42,645 nucleotides of DNA from an uncultured Bacilli bacterium (GCA_944372195.1 CALVYK010000002.1:68422-111066), one strand, 5' to 3'. Counted from the stretch's first letter, positions 24,277 to 32,999 are shown. Notes: generated by a model not told the origin, from the letters alone. A program made the numbers and translations.

Positions 24277-24821
24277 TGAAAATTAGATTAGCTGCTCCTT
24301 TGCAATCAGATAGTATTGTTGATGGTGAAGGAATTAGAACAGTTATCTGGACCCAAGGATGTGGACATCATTGTAAAGGGTGTCATAATCCTGAAACATG
24401 GTCATTTGAAGAAGGATACTTAGCAGATGTTGATTCTGTTATTGAAGAAATAGATAATCTTGAAGGACAAGATGGAATAACTTTGTCTGGTGGTGACCCT
24501 CTTTATCAAGTAGATGCTTGTTTAGAAATAACCAAACATTGCAAAGAAAAAAATTTAAATGTTTGGTGTTATACAGGATTTTTATATGAAGAAATAATAA
24601 AAAATCCTAAAATGTTAGAATTACTAAATTATATTGATGTTTTAGTAGATGGACCATTTATTTTAGGACAAAGAAGTCTTGATTTAAAATTCAAAGGTTC
24701 AGAAAATCAAAGAGTTATCGATGTACCAAATAGTTTAAAAGAAAATAAAATAGTTTTAGTTTCAAAATATATTGATAAAAAAGAGTATAATATGAAGAAA
24801 AAAACTAGTGTTTATATTTAA
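24276..24821 (+). CDS. nrdG: Anaerobic ribonucleotide reductase activase
   Basis: A radical SAM enzyme that makes the glycyl radical on NrdD. The 181 residues have the CxxxCxxC iron-sulfur motif Cys29-Cys33-Cys36 (QGCGHHCKGCHNPETW) and the SAM-binding SGGDP segment near 71-75. ITLSGGDPLYQ is typical of NrdG and PflA. It overlaps the stop of the radical-tail ORF (TAATG), so translation is likely coupled. A strong terminator closes the three-gene operon. Confidence 0.95.
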   Translation: MKIRLAAPLQSDSIVDGEGIRTVIWTQGCGHHCKGCHNPETWSFEEGYLADVDSVIEEIDNLEGQDGITLSGGDPLYQVDACLEITKHCKEKNLNVWCYTGFLYEEIIKNPKMLELLNYIDVLVDGPFILGQRSLDLKFKGSENQRVIDVPNSLKENKIVLVSKYIDKKEYNMKKKTSVYI

Positions 24822-24852
24822 ATATCAGATTATTTTCTGATATTTTTTTTTT
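24821..24852 (+). terminator. Terminator of the nrd operon
   Basis: Nine-base stem AATATCAGA/TCTGATATT (24821-24829 with 24836-24844), loop TTATTT, then a long T run. Confidence 0.9.
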
Positions 24853-24943
24853 AAAATATAAATATTATTGTTAAAAATAAAATATATTATAATTAATATG
24901 CAATATTAACAATTTTAATTAATAAAATATATTGGTGGATATT

Positions 24944-25681
24944 ATGAAAAAAATTAGACTCAAAAGAAAAATCAAGATAAAAAACAGCATTTTAATTATT
25001 TTATTGTTAATTATTTCATTATTCCTTGCTTTCAAATTTATTAATTTAAAAGTTAATCCTATTTTGTTGGATTATGCTAATATGGAAGCAAGAAAATTAT
25101 CAAGTATTATTATTAATGATGCAGTTAGTAAAAATTTTAAAAATATAAATGTTGACGATTTATTTATAATAACTAAGGACAATGAAGAAATTAAATCTAT
25201 TGATTTTAATCCAATAATAGTTAATCAAGTTTTGACTAGTACTACCACTTTAATCCAAACTAACTTAAAATATTTAGAGCAAGGTAAAATAGAATTACTA
25301 AATTTAAATACAGATGCGTTAATTGATTATAATACCGATAAATTAAGACAAGGTATTATCTATGAAATTCCTTCTGGTGTTATTTTTGGTAATTCTTTTT
25401 TAGCAAATATAGGTCCCAAAATACCGGTTAGATTTAGTATTGTTGGTGATATTGTTAGTTATGCAAATACAAATGTAACAGATTATGGCATTAATAATGC
25501 TTTAATTGAAGTAAATATCATTTTAGATTTATCGATTCAAGTAATATTGCCTTTTGTAACTGACAAAATAGATATTGAAACATCAATTCCAGTTGCATTA
25601 AAATTAATTCAAGGTAGTGTTCCTAATTATTATTTAAATGGCTTACAAAATTCACCTTCTATTTCGATTCCGATTATTTAA
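24944..25681 (+). CDS. yunB: Sporulation protein YunB
   Basis: The 245-residue product has one N-terminal membrane helix (about 15-33) and the YunB hallmarks ANMEARKLSSIIINDAV, GIIYEIPSGVIFGNS, LLANxGPKIPVR-type segment (LANIGPKIPVRFS) and YGINNALIEV. In Bacillus yunB is a sigma-E gene needed for efficient sporulation; its biochemical role is unknown. GGTGGAT lies before the ATG at 24944. I could not identify a convincing sigma-E promoter. The downstream region is decayed DNA. Confidence 0.85.
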   Translation: MKKIRLKRKIKIKNSILIILLLIISLFLAFKFINLKVNPILLDYANMEARKLSSIIINDAVSKNFKNINVDDLFIITKDNEEIKSIDFNPIIVNQVLTSTTTLIQTNLKYLEQGKIELLNLNTDALIDYNTDKLRQGIIYEIPSGVIFGNSFLANIGPKIPVRFSIVGDIVSYANTNVTDYGINNALIEVNIILDLSIQVILPFVTDKIDIETSIPVALKLIQGSVPNYYLNGLQNSPSISIPII

Positions 25682-25700
25682 ATTAAATTTAATTTATGTA

Positions 25701-25729
25701 TTGCATGTTATTAAAAAAAATTATATAAT
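25701..25729 (+). promoter_or_regulatory. Orphan promoter ahead of decayed DNA
   Basis: TTGCAT (25701-25706), 17 bases, TATAAT (25724-25729), followed by AAGGAG at 25745 but an ACG where a start codon would be expected. Probably the relic of a lost gene. Confidence 0.6.
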
Positions 25730-25945
25730 TAACGTATATAAAATAAGGAGTTAAGAATTACGAATAATAGAAGCAATGATTTAATCTAATAAGAGTATTA
25801 GAAGTAATAATCCTAACATTCACGGATTTAATAAATATAATATAGATTATAAAGCGACTAAAATCAAATGTTTTGTTTTAGTGTCAGATTTTTATCGATT
25901 AGATAAATATTTGTAATGACATAAAAACTTTAGATGTTATTATCT
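25730..25945. other. Degenerate sequence without a gene
   Basis: No reading frame of useful length is open. A ribosome-site-like AAGGAG is followed by ACG and early stops. It is likely the eroded upstream part of the prepilin-like gene whose end is recognisable at 25946-26123, though I see no prepilin signal left in it. Confidence 0.6.
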
Positions 25946-26123
25946 AATTAATAATTTTGGAAGTGGATATATTGCAACTATTGGATATGATGGAGACTTA
26001 GGATGGAATCTGGTAACGATGTCAAATACTTACTCTGGAATAAGACCTGTAATCTTTTTGAAGAACAATTTGAAATTTACTGGTGGAAAAGGAACTGCAC
26101 AAAATCCTTATACATTACAATAG
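25946..26123 (+). pseudogene. C-terminal remnant of a prepilin-like surface protein
   Basis: The frame reading GSGYIATIGYDG...YSGIRPVIFLKNN, then GGKGTAQNPYTLQ and stop matches the end of the 549-residue protein at 13571 (YGVRPVIYLK...GGEGTAQDPYRFQ). Only about 55 residues survive. No start or signal remains. Confidence 0.85.
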
Positions 26124-26171
26124 ATAAGCAGCATTAAAATTGTGGATATTTAACTGGTTAATAAGTTTTAA

Positions 26172-26210
26172 AAAACGATTTAGTATAAATAACGGAAAAT
26201 CGTTTTTTTT
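26172..26210 (+). terminator. Terminator before parA
   Basis: Ten-base perfect stem AAAACGATTT/AAATCGTTTT (26172-26181 with 26197-26206), 15-base loop, nine T in all. It isolates the par operon from the decayed region. Confidence 0.85.
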
Positions 26211-26253
26211 TAAATTTAAATTTTTTGACATTAACCACTATCTAATTAAGTTA

Positions 26254-26267
26254 AAATGTGATAAAAT
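26254..26267 (+). promoter_or_regulatory. Putative extended -10 promoter of parA
   Basis: AAAATGTGATAAAAT contains TG then A then TAAAAT (26259-26267) and is identical over 15 bases to the ezrA upstream motif. A TTGACA at 26225-26230 is too far away to be its -35. Confidence 0.4.
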
Positions 26268-26293
26268 AGTATTTGTAGAAAAATGGTGATGTT

Positions 26294-27079
26294 ATGGGCA
26301 GAGTTATTGCTTTAGTTAATCAAAAAGGTGGAGTAGGCAAAACTACTACTAGTATAAATTTATCCGCATCTTTAGGTGTCTTAGGGAAAAAAGTATTATT
26401 AGTGGATTTAGATAGTCAAGGTAATAGTACAACTGGTGTTGGTATAAGTAAAAGTTCACATGAAAAAACTATCTATGATTTAATAGTTGACCGAGCTAGT
26501 TTAGATGAGGTTATCATTAAAACAAAATTTAAAAATTTATATATTATACCTGCTTCAATTAATTTGGCTGGGGCAGATATTGAATTGATGGAAAGAAGTA
26601 GGATTGATCATAGCTTTAATAAGTCTAGTCAATTAAAAAAATATTTAGATGTTGCTAAAGAAAAATTTGATTATATTATTATTGATTGCCCTCCTTCCTT
26701 AGGTATTTTAACTACAAATGCTTTAGCGGCTGCTAATAGTGTTATAATACCAGTACAATGTGAATTTTTTGCATTAGAGGGGATTACACAATTACTTCAT
26801 TCTATATTATTGATTCAAAAGGATTTAAACCCAACATTGGATATTGAGGGTGTATTACTAACTATGCTAGATAGTAGAACTATTCTAGGATTAGAAGTTG
26901 TAGAAGAAATAAAAGCATATTTCAAAGAAAAGGTATATGATACTATTATACCTAGATTAATTAAAATATCTGAAGCACCTAGTCATGGAAAACCGATACT
27001 TGCTTATGATCCTAAAAATAGAGGGACTATGGCTTATTTAAATTTAGCTAAAGAGGTGATTGATCACGATGGAAAATAG
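26294..27079 (+). CDS. parA: Chromosome partitioning ATPase ParA/Soj
   Basis: The 261 residues carry the deviant Walker A KGGVGKTTT (11-19), LVDLDSQGN and DYIIIDCPPSLG, typical of the chromosomal Soj group. It dimerises on DNA with ATP and works with ParB on origin segregation; in Bacillus it also regulates DnaA and indirectly sporulation. GGTGAT precedes the ATG. The gene overlaps parB by 11 bases. Confidence 0.95.
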   Translation: MGRVIALVNQKGGVGKTTTSINLSASLGVLGKKVLLVDLDSQGNSTTGVGISKSSHEKTIYDLIVDRASLDEVIIKTKFKNLYIIPASINLAGADIELMERSRIDHSFNKSSQLKKYLDVAKEKFDYIIIDCPPSLGILTTNALAAANSVIIPVQCEFFALEGITQLLHSILLIQKDLNPTLDIEGVLLTMLDSRTILGLEVVEEIKAYFKEKVYDTIIPRLIKISEAPSHGKPILAYDPKNRGTMAYLNLAKEVIDHDGK

Positions 27080-27941
27080 AAAAAGAGCATTAGGTAGAGG
27101 ATTAGAACAATTATTTAATAGTGAAAATTTAGATTTTGAAAATTTTGAAAAACAAATCTATGAAACAACGCCAAAAAACGAAATAATTGAGATCAATTTG
27201 GATGAAATTAGACCTAATCCTCATCAACCTAGAAAAGTTTTTAATGAAGATTCTTTAAATGAATTAGCAAGTTCCATAAAAGAAAATGGTGTTTTTCAAC
27301 CGATTATTGTAAAAAAAAGCATTAAAGGTTACGATTTGGTTGCTGGTGAAAGAAGATTTAGGGCTTCTAAATTAGCTGGTTTAACTACTATTCCTGCGAT
27401 TATAAGAGATTTTAGTGAAGAACAGATGATTGAAATAGCTCTTTTAGAGAATTTGCAAAGAGAAAACTTAAATGCTATTGAAGAGGCTTTGGCATATAAA
27501 TCTATGATCGAAAAATTGAATTTGACACAAGAGGAATTGAGCGCTAAGGTAAGTAAAAGTAGAAGTCATATTACTAATATTTTAGGTTTGTTAAGATTAC
27601 CTGAAGAAATTCAAAATATGATTATAAATAATGAATTAACTATGGGTCATGCTAGAGTATTAAGCAAGTTAGAAGATGAAAATAAAATGCTAGAATATGC
27701 TAGAATGATAAAAGAAAATAAGTTGCCGGTAAGGGAAACTGAGGAAATAACTAATAATGAAGCAAGAAAAAACAAAATAAAAAAACACACTAACGATAAT
27801 AATGAATTTAAATATGTAGAAGATTTGTTAAGAGACAAATTGGATACTAAAATTAAAGTGAAGGATAATAAAGTAATTATATCTTTTACTAATGTTGCCG
27901 ATTTAAATAGAATATTAGAAATTTTAAATGTAAAAGAGTGA
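27069..27941 (+). CDS. parB: Chromosome partitioning protein ParB/Spo0J
   Basis: The 290-residue product has the ParB N-terminal CTPase fold (IRPNPHQPRKVF, then GYDLVAGERRFRASKLAG with the GERR CTP loop), a central helix-turn-helix (LTQEELSAKVSKSRSHITN) and a C-terminal dimerisation region. It binds parS, spreads as a CTP clamp and loads SMC. The start at 27069 follows GAGGTGAT inside parA. No parS-like 16-mer was seen in this window. Confidence 0.95.
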   Translation: MENRKRALGRGLEQLFNSENLDFENFEKQIYETTPKNEIIEINLDEIRPNPHQPRKVFNEDSLNELASSIKENGVFQPIIVKKSIKGYDLVAGERRFRASKLAGLTTIPAIIRDFSEEQMIEIALLENLQRENLNAIEEALAYKSMIEKLNLTQEELSAKVSKSRSHITNILGLLRLPEEIQNMIINNELTMGHARVLSKLEDENKMLEYARMIKENKLPVRETEEITNNEARKNKIKKHTNDNNEFKYVEDLLRDKLDTKIKVKDNKVIISFTNVADLNRILEILNVKE

Positions 27942-27945
27942 TAAA

Positions 27946-28746
27946 ATGGAAAAAGTTTTAGAAATACTGTTATCTAAAGAAATTATTGGACCTATTGTAA
28001 CTATTATTATAATGTTTATATTTTATAAAGTTATAAGAAGAATTATAGTAAGAGTTTTTAATATTAAGACAAAAAAAATTAAGCAAAAAAAGCAAGTTAC
28101 TTTAATGAATTTTTTTATTAATGTTTTAAGAGTCATAACCTTAATAATTGTGGCTTTAATCATATTAGAAATATATGGATTTAAAACAAGTACAATTGTT
28201 GCGTCATTAGGTGCAATTACTGTTGTTATTGGATTGGCTTTCCAAGACATTTTAAAAGATTTTATTGCTGGAATTTCTTTTATATTTGAAGACAGTTATA
28301 ATGTTGGTGATTGGGTAACTATTAATGATTTTAAAGGTGAAGTAATAAGCATTGGGATGAAAACTACTAGAATTAAAGCTTATGAGGGAGAAATATTAAT
28401 TATTAATAACGGTTCAATTACACAAGTAATCAATCATACAGCGGCTAATTCTTTAGCTATCGTCGATGTTAATGTTTCTTATGATTCTGATATCGATAAT
28501 GTTGAAAAAGTTTTAAATGAATTATGTCAAAATATTAAGTTAGATAATTTAAAAGGTAATATTGAATTATTAGGTATTGAAGATTTAGGCGATAGTGCAA
28601 TTACTTTTAGAATTACGGCAGAAGTAGAAGCTGGTACACAGTATAGCACACAAAGAAAAATAAGAAGAGAAGTTAAATTAATATTAGATAAAAATAATAT
28701 TGAAATACCTTATAATCAATTGGTGGTACATAATGAAAGAGTATAA
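27946..28746 (+). CDS. MscS-family mechanosensitive channel
   Basis: The 266 residues have three membrane helices; the pore-lining third helix contains ASLGAITVVIGLAFQDILKD. A beta domain follows (DWVTINDFKGEVISIGMKTTRI) and an alpha/beta C-terminus. It releases solutes on hypo-osmotic shock. It begins four bases after parB, so it belongs to the par operon. The order parAB-mscS-DUF951-ychF is shared with other Bacillota. Confidence 0.9.
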   Translation: MEKVLEILLSKEIIGPIVTIIIMFIFYKVIRRIIVRVFNIKTKKIKQKKQVTLMNFFINVLRVITLIIVALIILEIYGFKTSTIVASLGAITVVIGLAFQDILKDFIAGISFIFEDSYNVGDWVTINDFKGEVISIGMKTTRIKAYEGEILIINNGSITQVINHTAANSLAIVDVNVSYDSDIDNVEKVLNELCQNIKLDNLKGNIELLGIEDLGDSAITFRITAEVEAGTQYSTQRKIRREVKLILDKNNIEIPYNQLVVHNERV

Positions 28747-28915
28747 GTTGGGAAGTATTGTTACAATGAAGAAAAATCATCCTTGTGGTACTAATGAATT
28801 TGAAGTTGTAAGAGTTGGTGCTGATATAAAGATTAAATGTTGTAAATGTGGAAGAACAATTATGTTACCAAGAATAGAATTTAATAAAAAATTAAAGAAA
28901 ATAATTAGTATATAG
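28733..28915 (+). CDS. DUF951 family small zinc-ribbon-like protein
   Basis: The 60-residue product (start at 28733, overlapping the mscS end) contains MKKNHPCGTNEFEVVRVG and IKCCKCGRTIMLPR. This is the DUF951 (YyzM-like) signature, with cysteines that could bind zinc. Function is unknown. It nearly always precedes ychF near the origin; here a transporter and a toxin-antitoxin pair come between them. Confidence 0.85.
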   Translation: MKEYKLGSIVTMKKNHPCGTNEFEVVRVGADIKIKCCKCGRTIMLPRIEFNKKLKKIISI

Positions 28916-28923
28916 GAGGATTT

Positions 28924-30423
28924 ATGTCGAAAAAAAAGAAACTAAAATTATTGTCGCCTGTAATAACTATGTCTATATTAATTTTTATAGCTTTAATTGT
29001 TAGTAGTATTTTGTCGATTATTAATTTTGATGGTACTCAGACAACTATTGAAAATGGTATGTTAGAAACTTCAATAATAGTTGTTAAAAATATTTTTTCT
29101 AAAGAAGGATTAATATATTTATTTAGCAATATTATAACGAATTTTACTATATTGGAACCTTTTGTTTTGATTATTTTTTCTTTAATGGCAATTGGCGTTT
29201 TAAAGGAAAGCGGATTATTGAAGCATTTATTTTGTCCTTTAAAAAAATTAAGTCCTAATGTTTTAACTTTTATAGTGGTTTTTGTAAGCGTCATCTCGTC
29301 GATAGTTGGTGATTATAGTTATATAATTTTATTGCCTTTAGTAGCTGTTTTGTATCAATATATTAATAAAAGTCCTGTTTTAGGAATTATAACTGTTTTT
29401 TTAGGTGTAACATTTGGATATGGAACTGGTATTTTTTATAACTACAATGATTATGCCTTAGGAGTATTAACGGAAGCTGCTGCAGTTATTGATGTTGATC
29501 CATCTTATAAATTTAATTTATATTCGAATTTATATATAATGATTGTTAGTAGTTTGATTATAACATTTTTAATTACTATCTTAATTGAAAAATTTTTAAG
29601 TAAGAAAATTACTATAGCAGTTAAATATGAAGATGAAATTAAGATCTCAAATAAAGCACTGTTGTATTCCATCATAAGTTTAGTTATTTGCATTATTCTA
29701 ATATTGATAATGATTATGCCAAATGGAATTTTATTAGATAATACGCAAACAAAATATGTGGCCAAATTATTTAGTGCAAATGCTCCATTTAATTCATCAT
29801 TTATGTATTTGTTTTTAATGATTGCTGCTATTGTTGGATTAGTGTATGGATTTGTAAGTAAAAATTTTAAAAATAATCATGAATTTGGGTGGTCATTTAC
29901 TAAACAGTTTGACAATATTGGATATCTGTTTGTTTTAATGTTTTTATCTTCAATTTTAATAGGTATTATTAATTGGACTAATTTAGGAACAGTAATAGCT
30001 AATAATTTAATTTCAATAATTAGTTTATTTGATTTTACAGGGATTCCTTTAATTGTTATTTCTTTTATATTTATAATCTTTATGAGTATATTAATGCCAG
30101 GAAGTTTAGAAAAATGGGCATTGATTTCACCTATTTTAGTACCTTTATTTATGAGAGGAAATTTAACTCCTGATTTTGCGCAGTTCGTGTTTAAAACTGC
30201 TGATAGCGTTGGCAAGATATTGACACCTTTATTTGTTTATTTTATTGTTATGTTAGGATTTATCCAAAAATATAATAAAAACGAAAATAAGGTTACATTA
30301 TTTAATACTGTTAAATTAATTTGGCCAATTATTGTTACAATGATTATATTTTGGTTATTGATATTAATTATTTGGTATATAGCGGGATTACCATTAGGAA
30401 TTGACACTTTGGCTACTATGTAA
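28924..30423 (+). CDS. AbgT-family transporter
   Basis: The 499-residue protein has about twelve membrane helices. Segments such as GVLKESGLLKHLF, DYSYIILLPLVAVLYQ, VFLGVTFGYGTGIF and the late SILMPGSLEKWALISPILVPL match the AbgT family, whose characterised members export sulfonamides or import p-aminobenzoyl-glutamate using ion gradients. AGGAGG lies eight bases after the DUF951 stop, suggesting it was added to the par-operon transcript. No terminator is obvious after it. Confidence 0.75.
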   Translation: MSKKKKLKLLSPVITMSILIFIALIVSSILSIINFDGTQTTIENGMLETSIIVVKNIFSKEGLIYLFSNIITNFTILEPFVLIIFSLMAIGVLKESGLLKHLFCPLKKLSPNVLTFIVVFVSVISSIVGDYSYIILLPLVAVLYQYINKSPVLGIITVFLGVTFGYGTGIFYNYNDYALGVLTEAAAVIDVDPSYKFNLYSNLYIMIVSSLIITFLITILIEKFLSKKITIAVKYEDEIKISNKALLYSIISLVICIILILIMIMPNGILLDNTQTKYVAKLFSANAPFNSSFMYLFLMIAAIVGLVYGFVSKNFKNNHEFGWSFTKQFDNIGYLFVLMFLSSILIGIINWTNLGTVIANNLISIISLFDFTGIPLIVISFIFIIFMSILMPGSLEKWALISPILVPLFMRGNLTPDFAQFVFKTADSVGKILTPLFVYFIVMLGFIQKYNKNENKVTLFNTVKLIWPIIVTMIIFWLLILIIWYIAGLPLGIDTLATM

Positions 30424-30487
30424 ATTTGAGCTTAATAAATTATTATTAATAAATAAGTGCATAATATTAAAAAATTTTATTTTTGAA

Positions 30488-30516
30488 TTGACAAAAGTTT
30501 GTTCGTATGGTATATT
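30488..30516 (+). promoter_or_regulatory. Promoter of the toxin-antitoxin pair
   Basis: TTGACA (30488-30493), 17-base spacer, TATATT (30511-30516), then AGGAGG. Confidence 0.85.
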
Positions 30517-30536
30517 GAATTTAGGAGGTCATGAAC

Positions 30537-30995
30537 ATGGAAAAAATTGATAACATTGCGAAATGGTTTATAAATGAAATTTCTCCAGACCCATTAAAAT
30601 TGCAAAAATTATTGTATTTAGCTCAAGGCATTTCATTTTGCTTTAATGATGAACAACTATTTGATGAAGAATTAGAGGCTTGGGTTCATGGACCTGTTAA
30701 TAGTAATATTTATTTTAAATATCGTGAATATAGTTATAATCCAATAAATTTAAAATATCAAATTCCAAACTTTTCTCGAAAAACACTTCAAGTATTAGAG
30801 TATGTCCGAGATAATTATGGCAAGTATGATGGAAAATATTTGGAAGAAATAACTCATAATCAAATTCCATGGCAATTTGCAAGAGAGGGACTAGATCCAG
30901 ATGAACGAGATAACAAAATAATTCCTAAAGAGATTATTGCTGAATACTTTGTTAGTCTTATGTCACAGCCAAATATTGAGGAATGGAATAAATGA
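30537..30995 (+). CDS. Panacea-domain (DUF4065) antitoxin-like protein
   Basis: The 152 residues match the Panacea/SocA-like fold: NIAKWFINE, LKLQKLLYLAQGISF, EAWVHGPVNSNIYFKYREY and the C-terminal ITHNQIPWQFAREG. I prefer the ATG at 30537, eight bases after AGGAGG, to the ATG at 30531, two bases after it. Panacea proteins are known antitoxins paired with many unrelated toxins. This one is coupled by ATGA overlap to a MazF-like gene, with its own promoter. Confidence 0.85.
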   Translation: MEKIDNIAKWFINEISPDPLKLQKLLYLAQGISFCFNDEQLFDEELEAWVHGPVNSNIYFKYREYSYNPINLKYQIPNFSRKTLQVLEYVRDNYGKYDGKYLEEITHNQIPWQFAREGLDPDERDNKIIPKEIIAEYFVSLMSQPNIEEWNK

Positions 30996-31366
30996 TTGGA
31001 GAAATTTGGTATTATAAGGCAAAATTACCTAATAGTGATGGATATAAATCACGACCAGTGTTAATAATTGGGACAGATGCTAACAATAACTTATTATATA
31101 CTGATATTCACTATGTTATTATTTCTTCCTCTGCTTCGATAGGAATTTATGATGTTATTATTGATGAAGAAGTTGCTAGGAAAATTAATTTGCTTCGTAA
31201 ATCTATTATCAAAACAACCAAGATATATACTGGCCATAAAAATTTGTTTGAACGAAAACTTGGAACATTACCAGATGAGCTAAAACAAGATTTTGTAAAG
31301 AAGTATCAAGAATATCAAAATCAGTTAATTAACGATTTTATTACTAATGAATTCGTAAATAATTGA
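30992..31366 (+). CDS. PemK/MazF-like toxin
   Basis: The 124-residue product begins GEIWYYKAKLPNSDGYKSRPVLIIG, the usual beta-barrel opening of PemK/MazF proteins with the RPVLII strand. The family typically cleaves mRNA or rRNA. A later Lys-rich helix (LLRKSIIKTTKIYTGHK) corresponds to the catalytic-side region, with Thr and Arg/Lys. It overlaps the Panacea gene, so the pair is a plausible type II toxin-antitoxin system; activity is inferred. Confidence 0.78.
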   Translation: MIGEIWYYKAKLPNSDGYKSRPVLIIGTDANNNLLYTDIHYVIISSSASIGIYDVIIDEEVARKINLLRKSIIKTTKIYTGHKNLFERKLGTLPDELKQDFVKKYQEYQNQLINDFITNEFVNN

Positions 31367-31378
31367 TTTTTTTATATC

Positions 31379-31407
31379 TTGTTTTAAAATTAATAAAATG
31401 GTATACT
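31379..31407 (+). promoter_or_regulatory. Promoter of ychF
   Basis: TTGTTT (31379-31384), 17-base spacer, extended TATACT (31402-31407), followed by GAAGAGGTGAT. Confidence 0.8.
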
Positions 31408-31433
31408 ATATAAGTATTTGAAGAGGTGATTTT

Positions 31434-32534
31434 ATGGCTTTGCGTGCCGGAATAGTAGGGTTACCTAATGTTGGTAAAAGTACTTTATTTAATGCAATAA
31501 CAAAGCAAAATATCTTAGCGGCTAATTATCCGTTCGCTACTATTGAACCAAATGTAGGCGTAGTAATTGTTCCTGACAAAAGATTAGATTTTTTAAATAA
31601 TTTATATCAACCTAAAAGTTTAGTGCCTACAGCTTTTGAATTTACTGATATAGCAGGTTTAGTAAGTGGTGCTTCACAAGGTGAAGGATTGGGTAATAAA
31701 TTTTTATCTCATATAAGAGAAGTAGATGCAATAGTAGAAGTAGTAAGATGCTTTGAAAATAAAAATATTATTCATGTAGAAAATACTGTTGATCCAATTA
31801 GAGATATTGAAATAATTAATGTAGAACTTATACTAGCTGATTTAGAGGTTGTAGAAAATAGATTGAATAGGATTGGTAAGAAAGCAGCCATGTCAAAAGA
31901 TAAGGAAACAATCAAAGAAGTTGAATTATTAAATAAAATAAAAGAAAATTTAATTAAAAACTTTCCTTTAAGAAGAATGGAATTTGATAAAGAAGAATTA
32001 AAAATTTTAAAACCATTTAATTTTTTAACTTTGAAGCCAATCATTTATATGGCTAATGTTAGCGAAGAAGATTTATTAAATAAAAATAATCCACATGTTA
32101 TAAAAGTAGAAGGATATGCTGAAGCGGAAAATGCTAAAGTAATTAAAGTATGCGCTAAAATAGAAGCTGAATTAAGCGACTTAGATGAAGAAGAGAAAAC
32201 TCAATTTTTAAACGATTTGGGTATTGAAGAAAGCGGATTAAATAAACTAATTAAAGCGACTTATTCTTTATTAGGACTAGAAACTTTTTTTACTGCTGGA
32301 ACTGATGAAGTAAGAGCATGGACATTTAAAAAAGGAATGAAAGCACCAGAATGTGCTGGGATTATTCATACCGATTTTGAAAAAGGGTTTATTAAAGCTG
32401 AAGTGTTTAGTTACTATGATTTAGAAAAATATGGTGACGAAAAAGCTGTTAAAGAAGCAGGCAAGGTAAGATTAGAGGGCAAAGAGTATTTGATGCAAGA
32501 TGGCGATATTTGCTATTTTAGATTTAATAAATAA
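31434..32534 (+). CDS. ychF: OBG-type ATPase YchF
   Basis: The 366 residues show the Obg/YchF G domain with P-loop GLPNVGKST (9-17), PFATIEPNVGVV switch I, DIAGLVSGASQGEGLGNKFL switch II, and the C-terminal TGS domain (ECAGIIHTDFEKGFIKAEV). YchF prefers ATP and associates with ribosomes. It is a standard neighbour of the rpsF-ssb-rpsR operon, now separated from it by 2.6 kb of inserted or decayed DNA. Its last 63 bases overlap a convergent permease gene. Confidence 0.96.
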   Translation: MALRAGIVGLPNVGKSTLFNAITKQNILAANYPFATIEPNVGVVIVPDKRLDFLNNLYQPKSLVPTAFEFTDIAGLVSGASQGEGLGNKFLSHIREVDAIVEVVRCFENKNIIHVENTVDPIRDIEIINVELILADLEVVENRLNRIGKKAAMSKDKETIKEVELLNKIKENLIKNFPLRRMEFDKEELKILKPFNFLTLKPIIYMANVSEEDLLNKNNPHVIKVEGYAEAENAKVIKVCAKIEAELSDLDEEEKTQFLNDLGIEESGLNKLIKATYSLLGLETFFTAGTDEVRAWTFKKGMKAPECAGIIHTDFEKGFIKAEVFSYYDLEKYGDEKAVKEAGKVRLEGKEYLMQDGDICYFRFNK

Positions 32535-32999
32535 TGTTGATATAACATCAATTATAAACAATATAATTAAGACATAAGTAAAATATTTAGGTATTTTACT
32601 TATTATTTTATCTAATAAAGGTTCAATATAATATATTAAAACGATACTGCTTAATCCCCAAATAATAGACATTTCTAAAGCAATATATTTGCCGATGTTA
32701 AATTTACAATTAGTATAATCCCAAAATGTTATGTCAAAAATAAATTCAATTAAATAACCGCCAATTGCTTCAATTATTGTCAAGATAAAACTACAACTAA
32801 TAAACAATAATATTACCTTTGACACTTTATTTAAGCTGGATTTTGCAATATATTTGTTTATTAATAAAATTATAATAGTTCAAATTCCGTAAACTGGTGT
32901 CCACCATCCGAATAAAATACCGCTATTACTTTTTATTATAAACGTTTCTATCAAATGACCAATAAATGATGAAATAAAAAAATAATTTAAATAGTACAT
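32472..32999 (-). pseudogene. Putative ABC-transporter permease (PF06541-like), nonsense-interrupted
   Basis: From ATG 32999 (after AGGTGAT) a frame of 176 codons runs to 32472 with one internal TGA at codon 40 (32882-32880). The product before the stop ends FGWWTPVYGI. This family normally continues G-x-G at this point, so a Gly codon has probably become TGA. The downstream part (GGYLIEFIFDITFWDY...WGLSSIVLIYYIEPLLDKI) is intact and typical of this small membrane family. A shorter product could start at a GTG at 32825. The 3' end overlaps ychF by 63 bases. Confidence 0.75.

Noticed and set aside
25745-25775. A gene starting at ACG after AAGGAG
   Set aside because: ACG is not a credible start here, and the frame stops after nine codons. 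It is treated as decayed DNA.
26130-27945. parS site near parAB
   Set aside because: No match to the TGTTTCACGTGAAACA palindrome was found by reading through the window.
32880-32882. TGA read as an amino acid (alternative genetic code)
   Set aside because: Several intact genes in the window end in TGA (for example 15220, 16419, 18604, 27941), and Trp is always TGG, so the single in-frame TGA is better explained as a nonsense mutation.
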